Origin: Chromobacterium haemolyticum DSM 19808
GTDB lineage: Bacteria; Pseudomonadota; Gammaproteobacteria; Burkholderiales; Chromobacteriaceae
DNA length: 62,309 nucleotides
Assembly: GCF_000711885.1 (NCBI RefSeq)
Contig: NZ_JONK01000030.1
Coordinates: 1-62,309, forward strand
Reading direction: 5' to 3'
Shown here: in pieces, positions 1 to 8,640 of the stretch
Layout of the letters: every line of letters starts with the position of its first letter
How positions within the stretch are numbered: position 1 is the first letter of the stretch
The notes under the pieces: model-generated
Databases searched by the model: none
Told to the model about the DNA's origin: nothing
The model's input: the letters and a program-made list of their open reading frames with translations, nothing else
Translations under genes and position numbers: made by a program

Positions 1-491
1 GGGGACGCCGCGCCGGTCTTGAATTCCAGCGTCTGCACCCGGGCGAACACCGGGTTGGCCTGCTGATGCTCGGCCAGGATCTGTTTGACGATGTCCGGCA
101 CCGACAGGTCCTGGAACACCCGCGAGCTGACGCGGTGACGCAGCAGCGCGAACGGCGGTTCGATGGTGAGCTGATAACGGCTGAAACCGCCGTCCGAGCC
201 CAGGCTTTCCACTTTGGATACCACGCCGCAGCGCAAGGACTCGGCGCCGGCGGCGTCGAGGATGCCGATGCGGGCCGGCAGGCCGAGCAGGGTCTTGAGT
301 TCGATGGCCCCGTCCGGCGACAGACAGGTGAGCTGATAGGCGTAAGGCCGGGACACGCCTTCTTCGCCGGCCAGGCTCAGGGGCAGCAGTTGCTCGGCCG
401 CCACGCTGCCGTCGCCCAGGCTGAGGGTGAGCAGGCGTTGGTCTTGATTGAAGGCGGAGGCGAAGCTGGCGAGCAGGGTGCTGAGGTCCAT
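1..491 (-). CDS. vgrG: VgrG/TssI type VI secretion spike protein, N-terminal part
   Basis: Translating the minus strand from the ATG at 491 gives about 163 residues beginning MDLSTLLASF and containing LLPLSLAGEEGVSRPYAYQL, the conserved start of the gp27-like base domain of VgrG. Further on are RYQLTIEPP and SSRVFQDLSVPDIV, also typical of VgrG. VgrG trimers form the tip of the type VI secretion tube. An AAGGA ribosome site lies 7 bases before the ATG. The gene leaves the window at its left edge, so the needle domain and any effector extension cannot be seen. No other type VI gene is present here, so this may be an orphan vgrG or the edge of a larger cluster. Confidence 0.88.
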   Translation of the reverse strand, partial: MDLSTLLASFASAFNQDQRLLTLSLGDGSVAAEQLLPLSLAGEEGVSRPYAYQLTCLSPDGAIELKTLLGLPARIGILDAAGAESLRCGVVSKVESLGSDGGFSRYQLTIEPPFALLRHRVSSRVFQDLSVPDIVKQILAEHQQANPVFARVQTLEFKTGAAS

Positions 492-918
492 GGGACGGTC
501 CTTCGAACTATCCAAAATCAAAACACCCCCAAACCGGCCTTATGCAAAGCCCCCCATGGCGACGGGCTTCGACCTGGTCTGCGGATGGGGGCCGTGAGGC
601 GTAATGGGGGTGGAGATGACAAAATTTGAGCCAAAACATTTTAGATAACCGGTACTTAGCGGGCAATCCAAGAAAATTGCCATTTTCACAAAACTGGCCA
701 AAAGGACAGGTTTAAACTCTTAATCAATCAACTAAAGCGGCTTAAACCTTGTTTGCCGACATTAATAAAGTCAAAACAAGGAAAGTTATGGCTTGGTAAG
801 AAAAGGTAAGAGGCGTTCAAAACCACGCTAAAGACCTGAATTAAATGTGTTTTTATCATGCCGTCTCCACCCAAGGCCCAGGCCAAGCACCTGCGCGCCG
901 CAACCACTGGAGACCACA
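492..918. other. Intergenic region between vgrG and the fimbrial operon
   Basis: No convincing gene is visible in these 427 bases. The right half is clearly AT-rich compared with its surroundings. It holds an inverted repeat, CCTTGTTT (747-754) and AAACAAGG (774-781), separated by 19 bases. This is a possible regulator site or hairpin upstream of the pilin gene. The fimbrial promoter and the divergent vgrG promoter must lie here, but I cannot place them with confidence. Confidence 0.5.
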
Positions 919-1488
919 ATGAAACAAAAGCACGCCCTCCTCACCCTGGCGGCCGTCTTTGCCGCAGCGCTGCCGCTGACGTCTCAGGCCGCCGCCGTCA
1001 CCCGAACCGGCACCATCAAGTTCACTGGCAAAGTCACTGCGCCCAGTTGCTCGGTAAACGGCAGTGCGGCGATGGCGATTCCCGATATCAACGTGACTCT
1101 GGACGAGATCTCCATGGAAAAGGTGCAAGCCTTGGCGAGCAAACCCAGTCATCCCAAATCGCACTCAATAACCATTACCTGCACGGGCGCTAAGAATTTG
1201 ACCGTGTCCCTCAAGGCTCTAGACAGCACCAACACGCTCACAGGCCAAACCAACATCCTGAAGAACATCGCCAGCGGCTCACCGGCGGCTGGCATTGGCA
1301 TCGCGCTGTATCAGACGGGAACTGACACAAGCTACAACCTTGTGTCTGGACAACTGCTGAACAAGCCCACTCCAAGTACAAGCGAAACCATAAAGTTTGA
1401 TGCCGCTTACGTTAAGGACCCGGCAGTTACCGCGATGACCGCAGGCAACGTACAAGCCGACCTCCCCTTCGAACTGAGCTACGACTAA
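919..1488 (+). CDS. Type 1-like major fimbrial subunit (pilin)
   Basis: A 189-residue secreted pilin of the chaperone-usher class. The start is the ATG at 919, preceded by GGAG at 909-912; an upstream in-frame extension to 847 would disrupt the signal peptide. MKQKHALLTLAAVFAAALPL followed by an Ala-rich cleavage region is a clear Sec signal. The mature protein has two cysteines (SCSVNG and ITCTG) at the spacing of the pilin disulfide, a Thr/Ser/Ala-rich Ig-like body and a C-terminal alternating beta strand ending FELSYD. It is first in an operon with chaperone, usher and adhesin, so it is probably the shaft subunit. Its codon use and lower GC differ mildly from the chaperone and usher, as often seen for surface-exposed pilins. 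Confidence 0.88.
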   Translation: MKQKHALLTLAAVFAAALPLTSQAAAVTRTGTIKFTGKVTAPSCSVNGSAAMAIPDINVTLDEISMEKVQALASKPSHPKSHSITITCTGAKNLTVSLKALDSTNTLTGQTNILKNIASGSPAAGIGIALYQTGTDTSYNLVSGQLLNKPTPSTSETIKFDAAYVKDPAVTAMTAGNVQADLPFELSYD

Positions 1489-1511
1489 GCCCTAGTTTCT
1501 TCCACCCACAG

Positions 1512-1540
1512 CGGCGGGCTTCCCGCCGTTGTCTATTTTC
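1512..1540 (+). terminator. Terminator-like hairpin between pilin and chaperone genes
   Basis: CGGCGGG (1512-1518) and CCCGCCG (1522-1528) form a 7-bp GC stem with a 3-base loop, followed by a T-rich stretch ending TATTTT. It sits 24 bases after the pilin stop and before the chaperone start, so it could act as a partial terminator. That would give more pilin than assembly-protein transcript. Confidence 0.55.
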
Positions 1541-1552
1541 AGGGCCCCCATC

Positions 1553-2284
1553 ATGAAAACCCTGCTGCACGCCGCCAGCTTGGCGGCCTGGCTGGCCATG
1601 TCCCAGGCCAGCGCCGGCATCAGCCTCAACGGCACCCGCATCATTTTCGACGGCGCGCATCCGGAAGCCTCCGTCACAGTGCGCAATCACGGCGCGGACA
1701 TCCTGGTGCAATCCTGGCTGGAAGCGCAGGACGGCGACAAGGCCGAACTGCCCTTCGCCATCACTCCGCCGCTGACGCGGCTGCCGGCCGGGCAGGAGCA
1801 ATTGCTGCGCATCCTCTACGCCGGCGCCGGCGCGTCCGATCAACAGGAAACCGCCTTCTGGCTCAATGTGCAGGAAATCCCTCAGGCCGCCGGAAAAGGC
1901 AATGTGCTGCAATTGGCGGTGCGCCAGCGCGTCAAGGTGTTCTACCGTCCGCCGGGCCTGGACGGCCACGCGCTGCAAGCGCCGGAACGCCTGCGTTGGC
2001 GGCTGCGGCGCGAGCGCGGCAACAGCTGGCTGCAAGCGGACAACCCCAGCCGCTACCACGTGACCGTGACCGGCCTGACCCTGCTCTCCGGCGGAAAATC
2101 CAAGGAAATCAGCCGCGCCCAAATGCTGGCACCCGGCTCCGGCGGACAATGGCCGCTGCCCGCCGACACCACAAACGATGCGCGCTTGCGCTACCAGATC
2201 ATCAACGACTTTGGCGCCAGCCAGGCTTTTGAAGCCCAGCTGCAAGGCGTAGCGCCCGCTCAGCCGCGCCGGCTGGAGCCCTGA
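1553..2284 (+). CDS. Periplasmic fimbrial chaperone (PapD-like)
   Basis: A 243-residue periplasmic chaperone that donates a beta strand to pilin subunits and delivers them to the usher. The signal peptide starts MKTLLHAASLAAWLAMSQAS. The first Ig domain begins GISLNGTRIIFDG and ends with the family signature FWLNVQEIP (residues about 103-111) followed by a strand with the basic residues of the subunit cleft (VRQRVKVFYRP). The second domain follows. Start: the ATG at 1553 opens the signal peptide; the 8-codon upstream extension is not plausible. It lies between pilin and usher, the usual operon order. Confidence 0.92.
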   Translation: MKTLLHAASLAAWLAMSQASAGISLNGTRIIFDGAHPEASVTVRNHGADILVQSWLEAQDGDKAELPFAITPPLTRLPAGQEQLLRILYAGAGASDQQETAFWLNVQEIPQAAGKGNVLQLAVRQRVKVFYRPPGLDGHALQAPERLRWRLRRERGNSWLQADNPSRYHVTVTGLTLLSGGKSKEISRAQMLAPGSGGQWPLPADTTNDARLRYQIINDFGASQAFEAQLQGVAPAQPRRLEP

Positions 2285-2307
2285 GCCGACCGTTGTACCG
2301 TGAGACG

Positions 2308-4722
2308 ATGAGAAGCAAGCCGCTGATGCCCCATGCCCGCCGCAACGCCGCGCCTTCGCTGGCCTGCGCCTGCTGGCTGCTCGCCTGCGCGCAAGCGCTG
2401 GCGGCGGACGCACCGGCCTTCAACACCCGTTTTCTGAAGCTGGACGGACAAGCGGCGGATCTCAAAGCGGTACTGAACGCGGGCAACGACATCCTGCCCG
2501 GCAGTTATCGCGTGGACATCCTGCTCAACCATCAACTGGCCGACCGCCGCGACATCCTGTTCCGCCTGGAGCCGGACGGCAAAGTGCGCCCCTGCCTGGA
2601 CCCCGCGCTGCTGCGCAAGCTGGGCGTCAAACTGCCCGCGTCCCGTGCCGGCGACGAGGTCTGCGTGGATCTGCCCCGGCGCCTGGAGCATGCGCAAGTA
2701 CGCTACGACTCCACCCGGCTGCAACTTGAGCTGAGCGTGCCTCAGGCCCATCTACTGCGCCGCGCCGACGGCTATGTCGACCCGGCGCTATGGGACGCCG
2801 GCGTCAACGCCGCTTACGCCAATTATCAATTGAGCAGCCAATACAGCCGTGGCCAGGACGGCCGCGCCAGCCGTCAGTTTTATCTCGGCCTGCAAAACGG
2901 GCTCAACCTGGGCGACTGGCGCCTGCGCAACGACGCCACCCTCAGTTGGAATACGGGCCAAGCCGCAGAGATACGCAGCAACCGCACCCTGCTGCAACGC
3001 GACATCACCGCCCTGCGCAGCCAACTGACGCTGGGCGAGCAATACACCGACGCCGTTTTGTTCGACAGCGTGCGCATTCGCGGCGCGCAACTGAGCCAGG
3101 ACGAGGCCATGCTGCCGGACAGCGAGCGCGGCTACCGACCGGTGGTCCGCGGCCAGGCACAGAGCCAGGCCACGGTGGAAGTGCGTCAGAACGGCTATGT
3201 GCTGCACCGCGCCGACGTGCCTCCCGGCCCGTTCGAATTCACCGACATCACCCCTTCCGGCTCCAACGGCGAACTGGAAATCACAGTGACCGAAGCCGAC
3301 GGTAGCCGCCGCGTCAGCCATCAAAGCTTCTCCAGCCTGCCGCTGATGCAGGCCCGAGGCCGCTGGAAATACCACGCCGCGCTGGGCCAGTACCAGGGCG
3401 GCGAAGCGGCCCGCCCCGGGCTGGCCGCCGGCGCGCTGGTTTACGGCCTCAGCGACGACAGCACGGTGGCCGCCGGCTTCCAGCTTTCGCCGCGCTTCCA
3501 GGCAGCCAACCTGGGCTTGGGCGCCAACACGCCGCTGGGAGCGCTGTCGCTGGACCTAAGCCAATCCCTCAGCCGCGCCCAAGGCCCGCGCAGCCAGGGA
3601 CAAAGCCTGCGTCTGCTGTACCACAAGGCCCTGCCCAGCACCCAGACCCAGTTCACCCTGGCGGCTTACCGCTACTCCACCGCCGGCTACCGCAGCTTCA
3701 ACGACCACGCGGCGGACCTGGCCCGGCGCGCCAACCAACACCGCGCTCGCGCCCGGATAGACCTCAGCGCCCAACAAACCCTGGGCCGGGATGGCCGCCG
3801 CGGCAGCCTTTATCTCAGCCTCGGCCGCCAGAACTATTGGGGCCGGCCCGGCGCCAGCCACAGCCTCAACCTGGCTTACAGCCATCGCTGGAAACAGTTT
3901 CACTACCACCTCAGCCTCAGCCGGAGCCGCGACGGCCGCGGCCAAGGCGACAAGCAGATCATGCTGGGCTTCAGCCTGCCGCTGGACACAGGGAGACGCG
4001 CCCCGCAGCTCAGCGCCCAGCTTGGCCGCAACGCGCTGCACACCAGCCTCAGCGGCCAGTTGGGCGAGGCCGACAGCTACACCGTCTCCGTGAGCCGCGA
4101 CAGCCAGGGCGGCGCCAGCCTGAGCGCCAGCGGCGTCCATCAGGGCGATGTCGCGCAGCTGAGCGCCGCTTACAGCACAGCGCGCAACCATCAATCCGCC
4201 AGCCTGGGCGCCAGCGGCGCCGTCGTCGTCCACGCCGGCGGCGTCAACCTCAGCCGCGCCGTCGGCGACACCTTCGCCCTGCTGCAAGTGGACGGCGCCG
4301 CCGGCCTGGGCGGCAACGGCTACACCGTACGCGCGGACGCCCAGCCATACCGCACCAACAGCCTGAGCCTGGACAGCCGCAAGCTGGGCGCCGCGCTGGA
4401 ACTGGAAGACAGCGTCAAGCAAGTGGTGCCGCGCCGCGGCGCGGTGGTGAAGGCCGTGTTCAAGGCGCGCAGCGGACGCCGCATTCAATTCAGTCTGCGT
4501 CGCCGCGACGGCAGCGCGGTGCCGTTTGGCGCCAGCGTAGAAGATGTCACCGGCCAGCCGTTAGGCATCGCGGACCCGCAAGGCCGGACGCTGCTCTTGC
4601 TCCAGCAGCCGCAAGGCCTACTGGCCGTGAAATGGAGCGACGGCGGCTGCACCGCTCGCTATAAGCTGCCGCCCGCCAAGCCTGGGCGACATTACCAGCG
4701 GCTGGAGCTGCCCTGCCTCTAA
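2308..4722 (+). CDS. Outer-membrane fimbrial usher (PapC/FimD-like)
   Basis: An 804-residue usher, the outer-membrane pore through which pilins are polymerised. After a signal peptide (SLACACWLLACAQALAADA) comes the PapC N domain (FNTRFLKLDG, then GSYRVDILLN). Next is the 24-strand barrel with its plug and the GYRPVVRGQAQSQATVEVRQ segment typical of the family. C-terminal domains follow, with VVPRRGAVVKAVF. The length is normal (about 800-870). The ATG at 2308 was preferred over a TTG at 2293; an ATG at 2329 is also possible. It starts 23 bases after the chaperone stop. A dispersed repeat begins exactly at its stop codon. Confidence 0.93.
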   Translation: MRSKPLMPHARRNAAPSLACACWLLACAQALAADAPAFNTRFLKLDGQAADLKAVLNAGNDILPGSYRVDILLNHQLADRRDILFRLEPDGKVRPCLDPALLRKLGVKLPASRAGDEVCVDLPRRLEHAQVRYDSTRLQLELSVPQAHLLRRADGYVDPALWDAGVNAAYANYQLSSQYSRGQDGRASRQFYLGLQNGLNLGDWRLRNDATLSWNTGQAAEIRSNRTLLQRDITALRSQLTLGEQYTDAVLFDSVRIRGAQLSQDEAMLPDSERGYRPVVRGQAQSQATVEVRQNGYVLHRADVPPGPFEFTDITPSGSNGELEITVTEADGSRRVSHQSFSSLPLMQARGRWKYHAALGQYQGGEAARPGLAAGALVYGLSDDSTVAAGFQLSPRFQAANLGLGANTPLGALSLDLSQSLSRAQGPRSQGQSLRLLYHKALPSTQTQFTLAAYRYSTAGYRSFNDHAADLARRANQHRARARIDLSAQQTLGRDGRRGSLYLSLGRQNYWGRPGASHSLNLAYSHRWKQFHYHLSLSRSRDGRGQGDKQIMLGFSLPLDTGRRAPQLSAQLGRNALHTSLSGQLGEADSYTVSVSRDSQGGASLSASGVHQGDVAQLSAAYSTARNHQSASLGASGAVVVHAGGVNLSRAVGDTFALLQVDGAAGLGGNGYTVRADAQPYRTNSLSLDSRKLGAALELEDSVKQVVPRRGAVVKAVFKARSGRRIQFSLRRRDGSAVPFGASVEDVTGQPLGIADPQGRTLLLLQQPQGLLAVKWSDGGCTARYKLPPAKPGRHYQRLELPCL

Positions 4723-4863
4723 GAAGCTGTTTACGATCTGCTGCGCGTCGGCGATACGGCGTTGGAAACCGCCTCGAAATGCTCATGTACCACGCGTACA
4801 TTCCGCTTTCTCAGCTGTTTTCGCCTTGTCTCGCTCTAGCTCGCAAGATCGTAAATAGGTTCT
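4722..4863. repeat. 142-bp dispersed intergenic repeat, copy 1
   Basis: The ends are imperfect inverted repeats: AGAAGCTGTTTACGATCT at the left and AGATCGTAAATAGGTTCT at the right (16 of 18 positions complementary). Internal blocks such as CGAAATGCTCATGTAC and CGCCTTGTCTCG recur in three other places in the window (28677, 28913 and 33977). It has no coding potential. It lies between usher and adhesin and touches the usher stop codon. Size, terminal repeats and intergenic placement suggest a MITE-like element. Confidence 0.75.
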
Positions 4864-4897
4864 ACGCGCCGCGCTTAATCAAAGAAAGGATACCCAG

Positions 4898-5887
4898 ATG
4901 CACACTCCGCCTACCCGCCGCCCGCTGCTGACCTGCCTCGTCTTGCTATTGACGCTGGGAAGCTGCAGCCGCCCAAGCCATGCCGATTGCATTGCAAGCT
5001 CGCAAATCATCACTTTTCCTGACCCATTACTCATTCCTTACGATGCCAAGCCCGGCTACCTCATCGCCGAGGTGACGATGCAAACCAAGGTCCAATGCAA
5101 CGCCCAAAAAGCGAACAAGAAACTCAGTTGGGCCGTTTATCAAGCCTCTAGCAACACCGACCACGGCAAGGCGCCGGGAGACAATGTCAGACACAGCGGC
5201 ACACAGGGCATTGGTATCCGCTGGCTCAATCGAAATGACCACAGCCACAAATCGCAGACCTTTAGCGCGACAGCCTTGAACAATGACAGCACCAATCTGC
5301 GCGGAATTAAACTCAGCGGACAGATCACCATCACGGATACGATTCAGCTCATCAAAACCGGCGACATCACCTCCAATGTATTGCTGGCTCAGCGCTACCT
5401 CATGCGCTACAAGAATGACAAACGCAATCCAACCATCGACGCCGAGTTGTTCAGCTACACCTTCAATCAGCCCGCCATCAGGGTGATCGGCTGCTCGTTC
5501 CGCAACGCCAGCCAGACTGTCCGCCTGCCCGACGTCAGCACCCTCGACTTCGCCGGCACCGGCCGCGCCGGCGATAAGCAGTTCAACATCGATCTGGACT
5601 GCGCGCCCGGCACCAGCATCAGCGCCAAATTGAGCGACGCCAACGCGCGAGGGAACACCGGCACGCTGCTGAGCATTGCCGGCGGGCGAAACAACGCCCA
5701 GGGCATTGGGCTGGAGCTGCAACGCCAGGGCGAAACCGGCGCGTATGTACTGGGCACCGAGTTCACCAGCCTGGCGGCCAGGCAACAGCACGCGCTGCCC
5801 ATGGTGGTGCGCTATGCCGTCAACGGCGCCGCCATCCGGCCCGGTGAGGTCAATGCCGCCGCCACCGTGGAGCTGAGCTTTGATTGA
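4898..5887 (+). CDS. Two-domain fimbrial tip adhesin
   Basis: A 329-residue exported protein, preceded by GAAAGGA at a good distance. The N-terminus (MHTPPTRRPLLTCLVLLLTL) is a signal peptide. Residues about 30-190 form a domain I do not recognise, probably the receptor-binding part. From about residue 195 a pilin domain begins (VIGCSFRNASQTVRLPDVST), with the second cysteine in FNIDLDCAPG and a closing strand TVELSFD. This lectin-plus-pilin layout, last in the operon and longer than the major subunit, fits a tip adhesin. The ligand cannot be deduced. Confidence 0.8.
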   Translation: MHTPPTRRPLLTCLVLLLTLGSCSRPSHADCIASSQIITFPDPLLIPYDAKPGYLIAEVTMQTKVQCNAQKANKKLSWAVYQASSNTDHGKAPGDNVRHSGTQGIGIRWLNRNDHSHKSQTFSATALNNDSTNLRGIKLSGQITITDTIQLIKTGDITSNVLLAQRYLMRYKNDKRNPTIDAELFSYTFNQPAIRVIGCSFRNASQTVRLPDVSTLDFAGTGRAGDKQFNIDLDCAPGTSISAKLSDANARGNTGTLLSIAGGRNNAQGIGLELQRQGETGAYVLGTEFTSLAARQQHALPMVVRYAVNGAAIRPGEVNAAATVELSFD

Positions 5888-5905
5888 ACCGCCAGTTGAC
5901 GCGAC

Positions 5906-5930
5906 AAGGCCGGGCATGCCGCCCGGCCTT
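5906..5930. terminator. Terminator hairpin shared by fimbrial operon and nadV
   Basis: AAGGCCGGGC (5906-5915) pairs perfectly with GCCCGGCCTT (5921-5930) around a 5-base loop. It lies 18 bases after the adhesin stop and 19 bases past the end of the convergent nadV gene, so it can serve both. Confidence 0.75.
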
Positions 5931-5949
5931 GAAACGCGACGCGGCGGCT

Positions 5950-7668
5950 TCAGTCCTCCACGCCCCAGCGGATGCTGCCCGGTTCCGGGCATTGCCAAGA
6001 AGCCATCAGCCGCTGCCGGATCTCCGCCAGCGATTGCCGCGCCAGCAGCTGGCCATCGCGGAACACCGGCCGCAACTCGCCGCCTTCCGCCTGCTCCGCC
6101 GTCTGTTGCTGATACAGCACGTAATGATCGCCCTCACGCTCCACCCGCAGCAGGCCCTTGGCGGATTTTTTGGTGCCGTCGTCGGTTGCCGGGTCCTTGT
6201 AGATATCCACCGCCTCACCCTCCACCTCCGCGTAAATCGCCTTCAGCGCGTAGCCGAAGGTGTCCCGCGAGTTCATGCCGTAGACAAAGCTGCCGATGCC
6301 GAACACCACATTGCCGGAGGCGAAACCCTTGGCCGCCAGCCGGCGCAGGATGGCACGGGCACGCGGCAGGGTGATGGAGTCGCCATAGATCAGACCCACG
6401 TGGCTGTCCAGCAGCCGGTAGCCGGCGGCGCTGACCGTGCCGCCGTAAATCTCCCACAAGCACTCCACCGCGCCCTTGCGCTCCGCCTCCGTCACCCGCA
6501 GGCCGCCGATCAGCGCTGTGTACGCGCCGTCCGCGTCCCGCACCGGCAGGCCGTCAACGCGGACCAGCTCGTCGTCGCGGTAGCCGGTGAGGATTTTCAC
6601 CGGATCGCCGGAGTCCGGGCGGAACACCACCTTGGCGTTGCCCAGCGCGTCCGGCCGCCGCGCCAGGATATCGCCCTTCAGCTCGCGGGCAATCACCGTG
6701 ACCACGTTCCAGAAATCAAAGGTGTCGCTGACAATGGACACCATGCCCTGCGGATAATCCTGGCTAACGAACTCGCGCACCACTTCCCGTTCCGCCAGCC
6801 GGCGCAGCGCTCCCTCCCCCAGCCCAGCGTGGGCCGGGTCGCGGCGTAGCCGCTGCAGCGTCAACAGGATGCGCAGCGCCATCACGCTGTGTTCCGACGC
6901 CGGGATGGAGCCGCCCACCAGTTCCCGTTCTGCGTCCGCGTCGTAAAAGTCCTCCAGATAGTCCAGCGCCGGAATGGTGTCGGTGCCGGTGAAGGACAGC
7001 AGATGGCCGGCGCCGCAGCGCATGGCGTCGTGCACCCCGCTCATGCCGCGCATGGAAAAATCGTGCCCCTGCCAATTGACGAACTCCAGGGCGCTGCCGG
7101 TGAGGCGGGCGAAGTAATCCAGCAGTTTGCGGAATTCAAACGCGATGGTGGCCACTGTGGACGGCTTCCAGGATTCGCAGCTGAACAGGGTTTCAAAATA
7201 GGTGGCCACCCAGGGGAAGTCCGGATGCGTGTTGCTGAAGATCACCGGCGGCACCTTGATATCCACCCGCGCGCCTTCCGGCAGGGAGCGAATCTCCAGC
7301 GGCAGATGACCCAGCGCGTGCAGTGCTTCCAGCCGGCTTGCTGGCACCGCGCCCGCACCCAACGCCGTGTCCATGCGGCGCTGGTATTTGCGCACCGCCT
7401 TGTCCCGCGGTTGGCGGAAGAACTCCTGGTCGAACAAGTCGATCAGGTATTGCTGAATGAAGCCCTGCAGGCCGAACCACACCACCTTGTTGTCGAACAG
7501 CTCCGGCAGCACCGGCGCGTACTTGGCCGAGCGTGGGGTGAAATTGGCCACCAGCTTGGTGGTGGCCGCCGGATACATGGATGGATGGCCGGTTTTGTAG
7601 AAGTCCGCCAGATTGAACGGCTGCAGTTGGTTCAGTTCACGGGCCAGGGGGCGAATGGGGGCGTTCAT
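5950..7668 (-). CDS. nadV: Nicotinamide phosphoribosyltransferase
   Basis: A 572-residue enzyme that makes nicotinamide mononucleotide from nicotinamide and PRPP, giving one-step NAD salvage without deamidation. Family blocks seen: NLADFYKTGHPSMYP near the N-terminus, VANFTPRSAKY, GHDFSMRGMSGVHDAMRCG, GTDTIPALDYLEDFY and FRPDSGDPVKI (phosphate binding). FGIGSFVYGMNSRDTFGYA follows near the C-terminus. It is longer than most NadV proteins (about 490 residues). Start: the ATG at 7668, with AGGGA upstream; the 10-codon extension to 7698 would overlap the end of prs. The PRPP synthetase gene ends 26 bases upstream, so substrate and enzyme are co-produced. Confidence 0.93.
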   Translation of the reverse strand: MNAPIRPLARELNQLQPFNLADFYKTGHPSMYPAATTKLVANFTPRSAKYAPVLPELFDNKVVWFGLQGFIQQYLIDLFDQEFFRQPRDKAVRKYQRRMDTALGAGAVPASRLEALHALGHLPLEIRSLPEGARVDIKVPPVIFSNTHPDFPWVATYFETLFSCESWKPSTVATIAFEFRKLLDYFARLTGSALEFVNWQGHDFSMRGMSGVHDAMRCGAGHLLSFTGTDTIPALDYLEDFYDADAERELVGGSIPASEHSVMALRILLTLQRLRRDPAHAGLGEGALRRLAEREVVREFVSQDYPQGMVSIVSDTFDFWNVVTVIARELKGDILARRPDALGNAKVVFRPDSGDPVKILTGYRDDELVRVDGLPVRDADGAYTALIGGLRVTEAERKGAVECLWEIYGGTVSAAGYRLLDSHVGLIYGDSITLPRARAILRRLAAKGFASGNVVFGIGSFVYGMNSRDTFGYALKAIYAEVEGEAVDIYKDPATDDGTKKSAKGLLRVEREGDHYVLYQQQTAEQAEGGELRPVFRDGQLLARQSLAEIRQRLMASWQCPEPGSIRWGVED

Positions 7669-7694
7669 GATGTATTCCCTATCTAATGTGTAAG

Positions 7695-8507
7695 TCAAAC
7701 CAGCTGGCAGCGGGTATCCGCAGTCCAGTTATTGCGGCTGAACACCTGCTGGTAATGCGCCAGCAGCGGTTCCAGGCCATGGCTGAAAATGCCGTGGGTC
7801 ACGTACAGGTGCAGCGGCGCGTCCAGCCCCTGTTCCCGCTGGCGTTCGCGCAGCGCCTTGGCCAGCTCGGTGAAGGTGCGGCCGCCGTCGCAGATATCGT
7901 CCACCACCAATAGCGGCAGCACCGGCAAGGGGCCGGTCACCTGGGTGCCGCTGATGCGGCCGCTTTGGGTATCCCGCACCTTGTCAGCCAACACCGCCTC
8001 GCAGCCCAACTCCCGCGCCAGCTTCAGCACCCGCTTGCGCGCGCCGGCATCCGGCGCCACCAGCGCCGCCGGGCCTACCCGCTCCAGCACCCGACGTAGC
8101 GCCGGCAACGGGTCCTCCACTTCCACCCGGTCCAGCAAAGCGGTCACCACATCGCTGTGCGGATCCTGGATCACCACCCTGCTGTAGCCTTGGGCGTTGA
8201 TCAACTGACAAAACACTTTGGCGCTCAACGCCTCGCCGGGATTGGCTACCCGGTCCTGACGCGCATACGGCACATAAGGCAGATGCAGCGCCAGCGGCCG
8301 GCCCGGATAAGCGCGGCGCAACGCGTCGCTCAGCATCAACAAGGTCATCACCGCTTGCGCGTCGGGCAGGTGGGCATGCAGCCGCAAGGCTTCCGCCGAC
8401 GCGTCCAGTTCCACCGACACCTGAACCTCCCCACCGGGAAAGACCGTGCTTTGAAAAGCCAGCTGCTGGCTGACGCCCTGCTGCGAAACCGCGAAAACCT
8501 TGAACAT
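7695..8507 (-). CDS. prs: Ribose-phosphate pyrophosphokinase paralogue for NAD salvage
   Basis: A 270-residue PRPP synthetase-like protein. Visible motifs are LHLPYVPYARQDRV (the PYxxYARQDR signature), QDPHSD in the metal-binding region, and the PRPP loop LLVVDDICDGGRTF. It is shorter than the housekeeping Prs (about 315 residues), typical of the paralogues paired with nicotinamide phosphoribosyltransferases. It would supply PRPP to NadV, encoded directly downstream on the same strand. The promoter region holds a palindrome just upstream (8538-8558), so it is probably controlled by the divergent NrtR. The housekeeping prs should be elsewhere. Confidence 0.9.
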   Translation of the reverse strand: MFKVFAVSQQGVSQQLAFQSTVFPGGEVQVSVELDASAEALRLHAHLPDAQAVMTLLMLSDALRRAYPGRPLALHLPYVPYARQDRVANPGEALSAKVFCQLINAQGYSRVVIQDPHSDVVTALLDRVEVEDPLPALRRVLERVGPAALVAPDAGARKRVLKLARELGCEAVLADKVRDTQSGRISGTQVTGPLPVLPLLVVDDICDGGRTFTELAKALRERQREQGLDAPLHLYVTHGIFSHGLEPLLAHYQQVFSRNNWTADTRCQLV

Positions 8508-8537
8508 GATGCCGACTCCTGCGCTGTGTTGGCTTAC

Positions 8538-8558
8538 TTAGTTGATAATTTCAACTAA
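8538..8558. promoter_or_regulatory. Palindromic operator, probably NrtR site 1
   Basis: TTAGTTGA (8538-8545) and TCAACTAA (8551-8558) are perfect complements around TAATT. The site lies 31 bases upstream of the prs start and between divergent prs and nrtR. Its 21-bp size and position fit known NrtR operators in general form; the assignment to NrtR is inference. Confidence 0.75.
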
Positions 8559-8580
8559 CATGCGCGCAGTATAAATGCAC

Positions 8581-8600
8581 TTAGTTGAGTTTTGCAACTA
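8581..8600. promoter_or_regulatory. Second operator copy, probably NrtR site 2
   Basis: TTAGTTGA (8581-8588) is followed by a slightly degenerate partner GCAACTA (8594-8600). The half-site matches operator 1 exactly. The centre-to-centre distance is about 43 bases, close to four helical turns. A TATAAAT box at 8570-8576 lies between the two sites. Confidence 0.65.
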
Positions 8601-8640
8601 TATGGCGGAAAATATCGAAAAACCAAACCGGAGACTGCAT

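Noticed and set aside
66-629. 187-codon plus-strand frame at the left end
   Set aside because: The minus strand encodes the conserved VgrG N-terminus over the same bases, so this frame is a shadow.
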